A stretch of 6,268 nt of DNA from Spirochaetaceae bacterium (GTDB lineage Bacteria > Spirochaetota > Spirochaetia > JABEVK01), in the NCBI GenBank assembly GCA_023265735.1, contig JAHFSN010000134.1, positions 1 to 6,268 on the forward strand, written 5' to 3'. The notes under the pieces were generated by a model. That model was not told where the DNA came from. It did no database searches and worked only from the letters and a program-made list of their open reading frames with translations. Below, piece by piece: positions 5,598-6,268 of the stretch (its first letter is position 1; each line of letters begins with the position of its first letter). The position numbers and the translations under genes were made by a program.

Positions 5598-6268
5598 GTG
5601 AACCAACATCCTTCCTTCGACATCGTGGAATCCCTGGGGACAGAGCTGACCGGCAAGACCGTGGTCCTGGCCATCACCGGTTCGGTGGCCGCGGCCCGCT
5701 CCGTGGACCTCGCCCGGCTCCTCATGCGCCACGGGGCCGACGTCCGGCCCGTGATGACCAAGGCCGCCACCGAGCTCATCCACCCCAACCTCCTGGAATG
5801 GGCCACGGGCCACCGGCCCATTACCGAGCTGACCGGAGCCATTGAGCACGTCGATCTGGTCGGCAACGTGGCCGTCCGGGCGGACCTTCTCCTCGTCGCC
5901 CCCGCCACGGCCAATACCATCGGTAAGATCGCTGCGGGCATCGACGACAGTCCCGTTACAACCTTTGTCACCACGGCCTTCGGGGAGGGCGTTCCGGTTG
6001 TCGTGGTCCCCGCCATGCACCGCTCCATGTACGACCACCCCTTTGTGGTCGACAATCTGGCCAAGCTGGAGAAGGCCGGGTTCCGGGTTCTTCTGCCTCG
6101 TCTCGAGGAGGGAAAGGCCAAGGTGGCCTCCGAGGAGCAGATTCTCTTGGCCGTCTGCGAGATGCTGGCGACCGACCTCGATGCCTTGAGGGGCAAACGG
6201 GTGCTGATCACCGTAGGTCGGACCGTGGAGTACATCGATCCTATCCGGGTGATCACGAACAATTCGTC
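5598..6268 (+). CDS. coaBC: Bifunctional phosphopantothenoylcysteine decarboxylase / phosphopantothenate--cysteine ligase, archaeal-like (3' end cut)
   Basis: CoaB joins 4'-phosphopantothenate to cysteine and CoaC decarboxylates the product to 4'-phosphopantetheine, using FMN. The window holds 223 codons: the whole CoaC half and the first residues of CoaB. CoaC motifs are ITGSVAAARS (26-35, flavin binding), the likely catalytic His84 in IEHVDL, APATANT (101-107), PAMHRSMY (138-145) and EEGKAKVA (170-177). The CoaB half opens with VLITVGRTVEYIDPIRVITNN. Bacterial enzymes usually have PAMN..M and a Cys-bearing ACG..G.GRM clamp; here His replaces Asn and the clamp region reads LPRLEEGKAKVA without Cys, both as in archaeal CoaBC. 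The GTG at 5598 is the first start after the in-frame panB stop, nine bases on, with a modest AGGCAGGGA before it; GTG 5625 is a weaker alternative. A short N-terminal extension of about 20 residues precedes the fold. Confidence 0.93.
   Translation, partial: MNQHPSFDIVESLGTELTGKTVVLAITGSVAAARSVDLARLLMRHGADVRPVMTKAATELIHPNLLEWATGHRPITELTGAIEHVDLVGNVAVRADLLLVAPATANTIGKIAAGIDDSPVTTFVTTAFGEGVPVVVVPAMHRSMYDHPFVVDNLAKLEKAGFRVLLPRLEEGKAKVASEEQILLAVCEMLATDLDALRGKRVLITVGRTVEYIDPIRVITNNS

Noticed and set aside
4776..6038. Open frame of 420 codons on the minus strand opposite panB and coaBC
   Set aside because: Antisense to two genes with complete family motifs; its Gly/Asp/His-rich composition is a mirror of their codon bias.

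Overview
The window looks like a GC-rich chromosomal segment of a Gram-negative bacterium. A transmembrane dCache-GGDEF diguanylate cyclase, an UPF0178 (YaiI/YqxD) protein, a secreted SPOR-like protein and purine-rich Shine-Dalgarno sites all point to Bacteria. The phylum cannot be fixed from the sequence; an Acidobacteriota-like origin is only a weak guess.

Layout. Plus strand, 27-2215: a 74-aa small protein with a possible helix-turn-helix tail, then a diguanylate cyclase whose stop overlaps the TTG start of an UPF0178 gene. Minus strand, 3053-2212: a secreted protein with a C-terminal SPOR-like domain, followed by a 98-aa protein of unknown function. A strong palindrome separates these two, and the second converges on the UPF0178 gene with both stops inside one CTAG. 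Plus strand, 3130 to the right edge: a tight four-gene cluster for coenzyme A synthesis, starting divergently from the SPOR-like gene.

The main result is the CoA cluster. Its order is pantoate kinase (GHMP family), 4-phosphopantoate--beta-alanine ligase, ketopantoate hydroxymethyltransferase (PanB) and CoaBC (cut by the window end). The first two enzymes define the archaeal route (pantoate to 4-phosphopantoate to 4'-phosphopantothenate), which replaces bacterial PanC plus CoaA/CoaX. The CoaBC also carries archaeal-type motifs. PanB makes ketopantoate, a reductase outside the window would make pantoate, the kinase and ligase make phosphopantothenate, and CoaBC turns this into 4'-phosphopantetheine. 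This suggests an archaeal-type CoA module working in a bacterium.

Two regulatory structures stand out. One is a terminator-like hairpin plus eight T's inside the first codons of the pantoate kinase gene, a candidate attenuator at the head of the CoA cluster. The other is a 10-bp perfect palindrome touching the Shine-Dalgarno of the 98-aa gene. No stretch over 300 bases lacks a gene, and I saw no RNA genes, mobile elements or CRISPR arrays.
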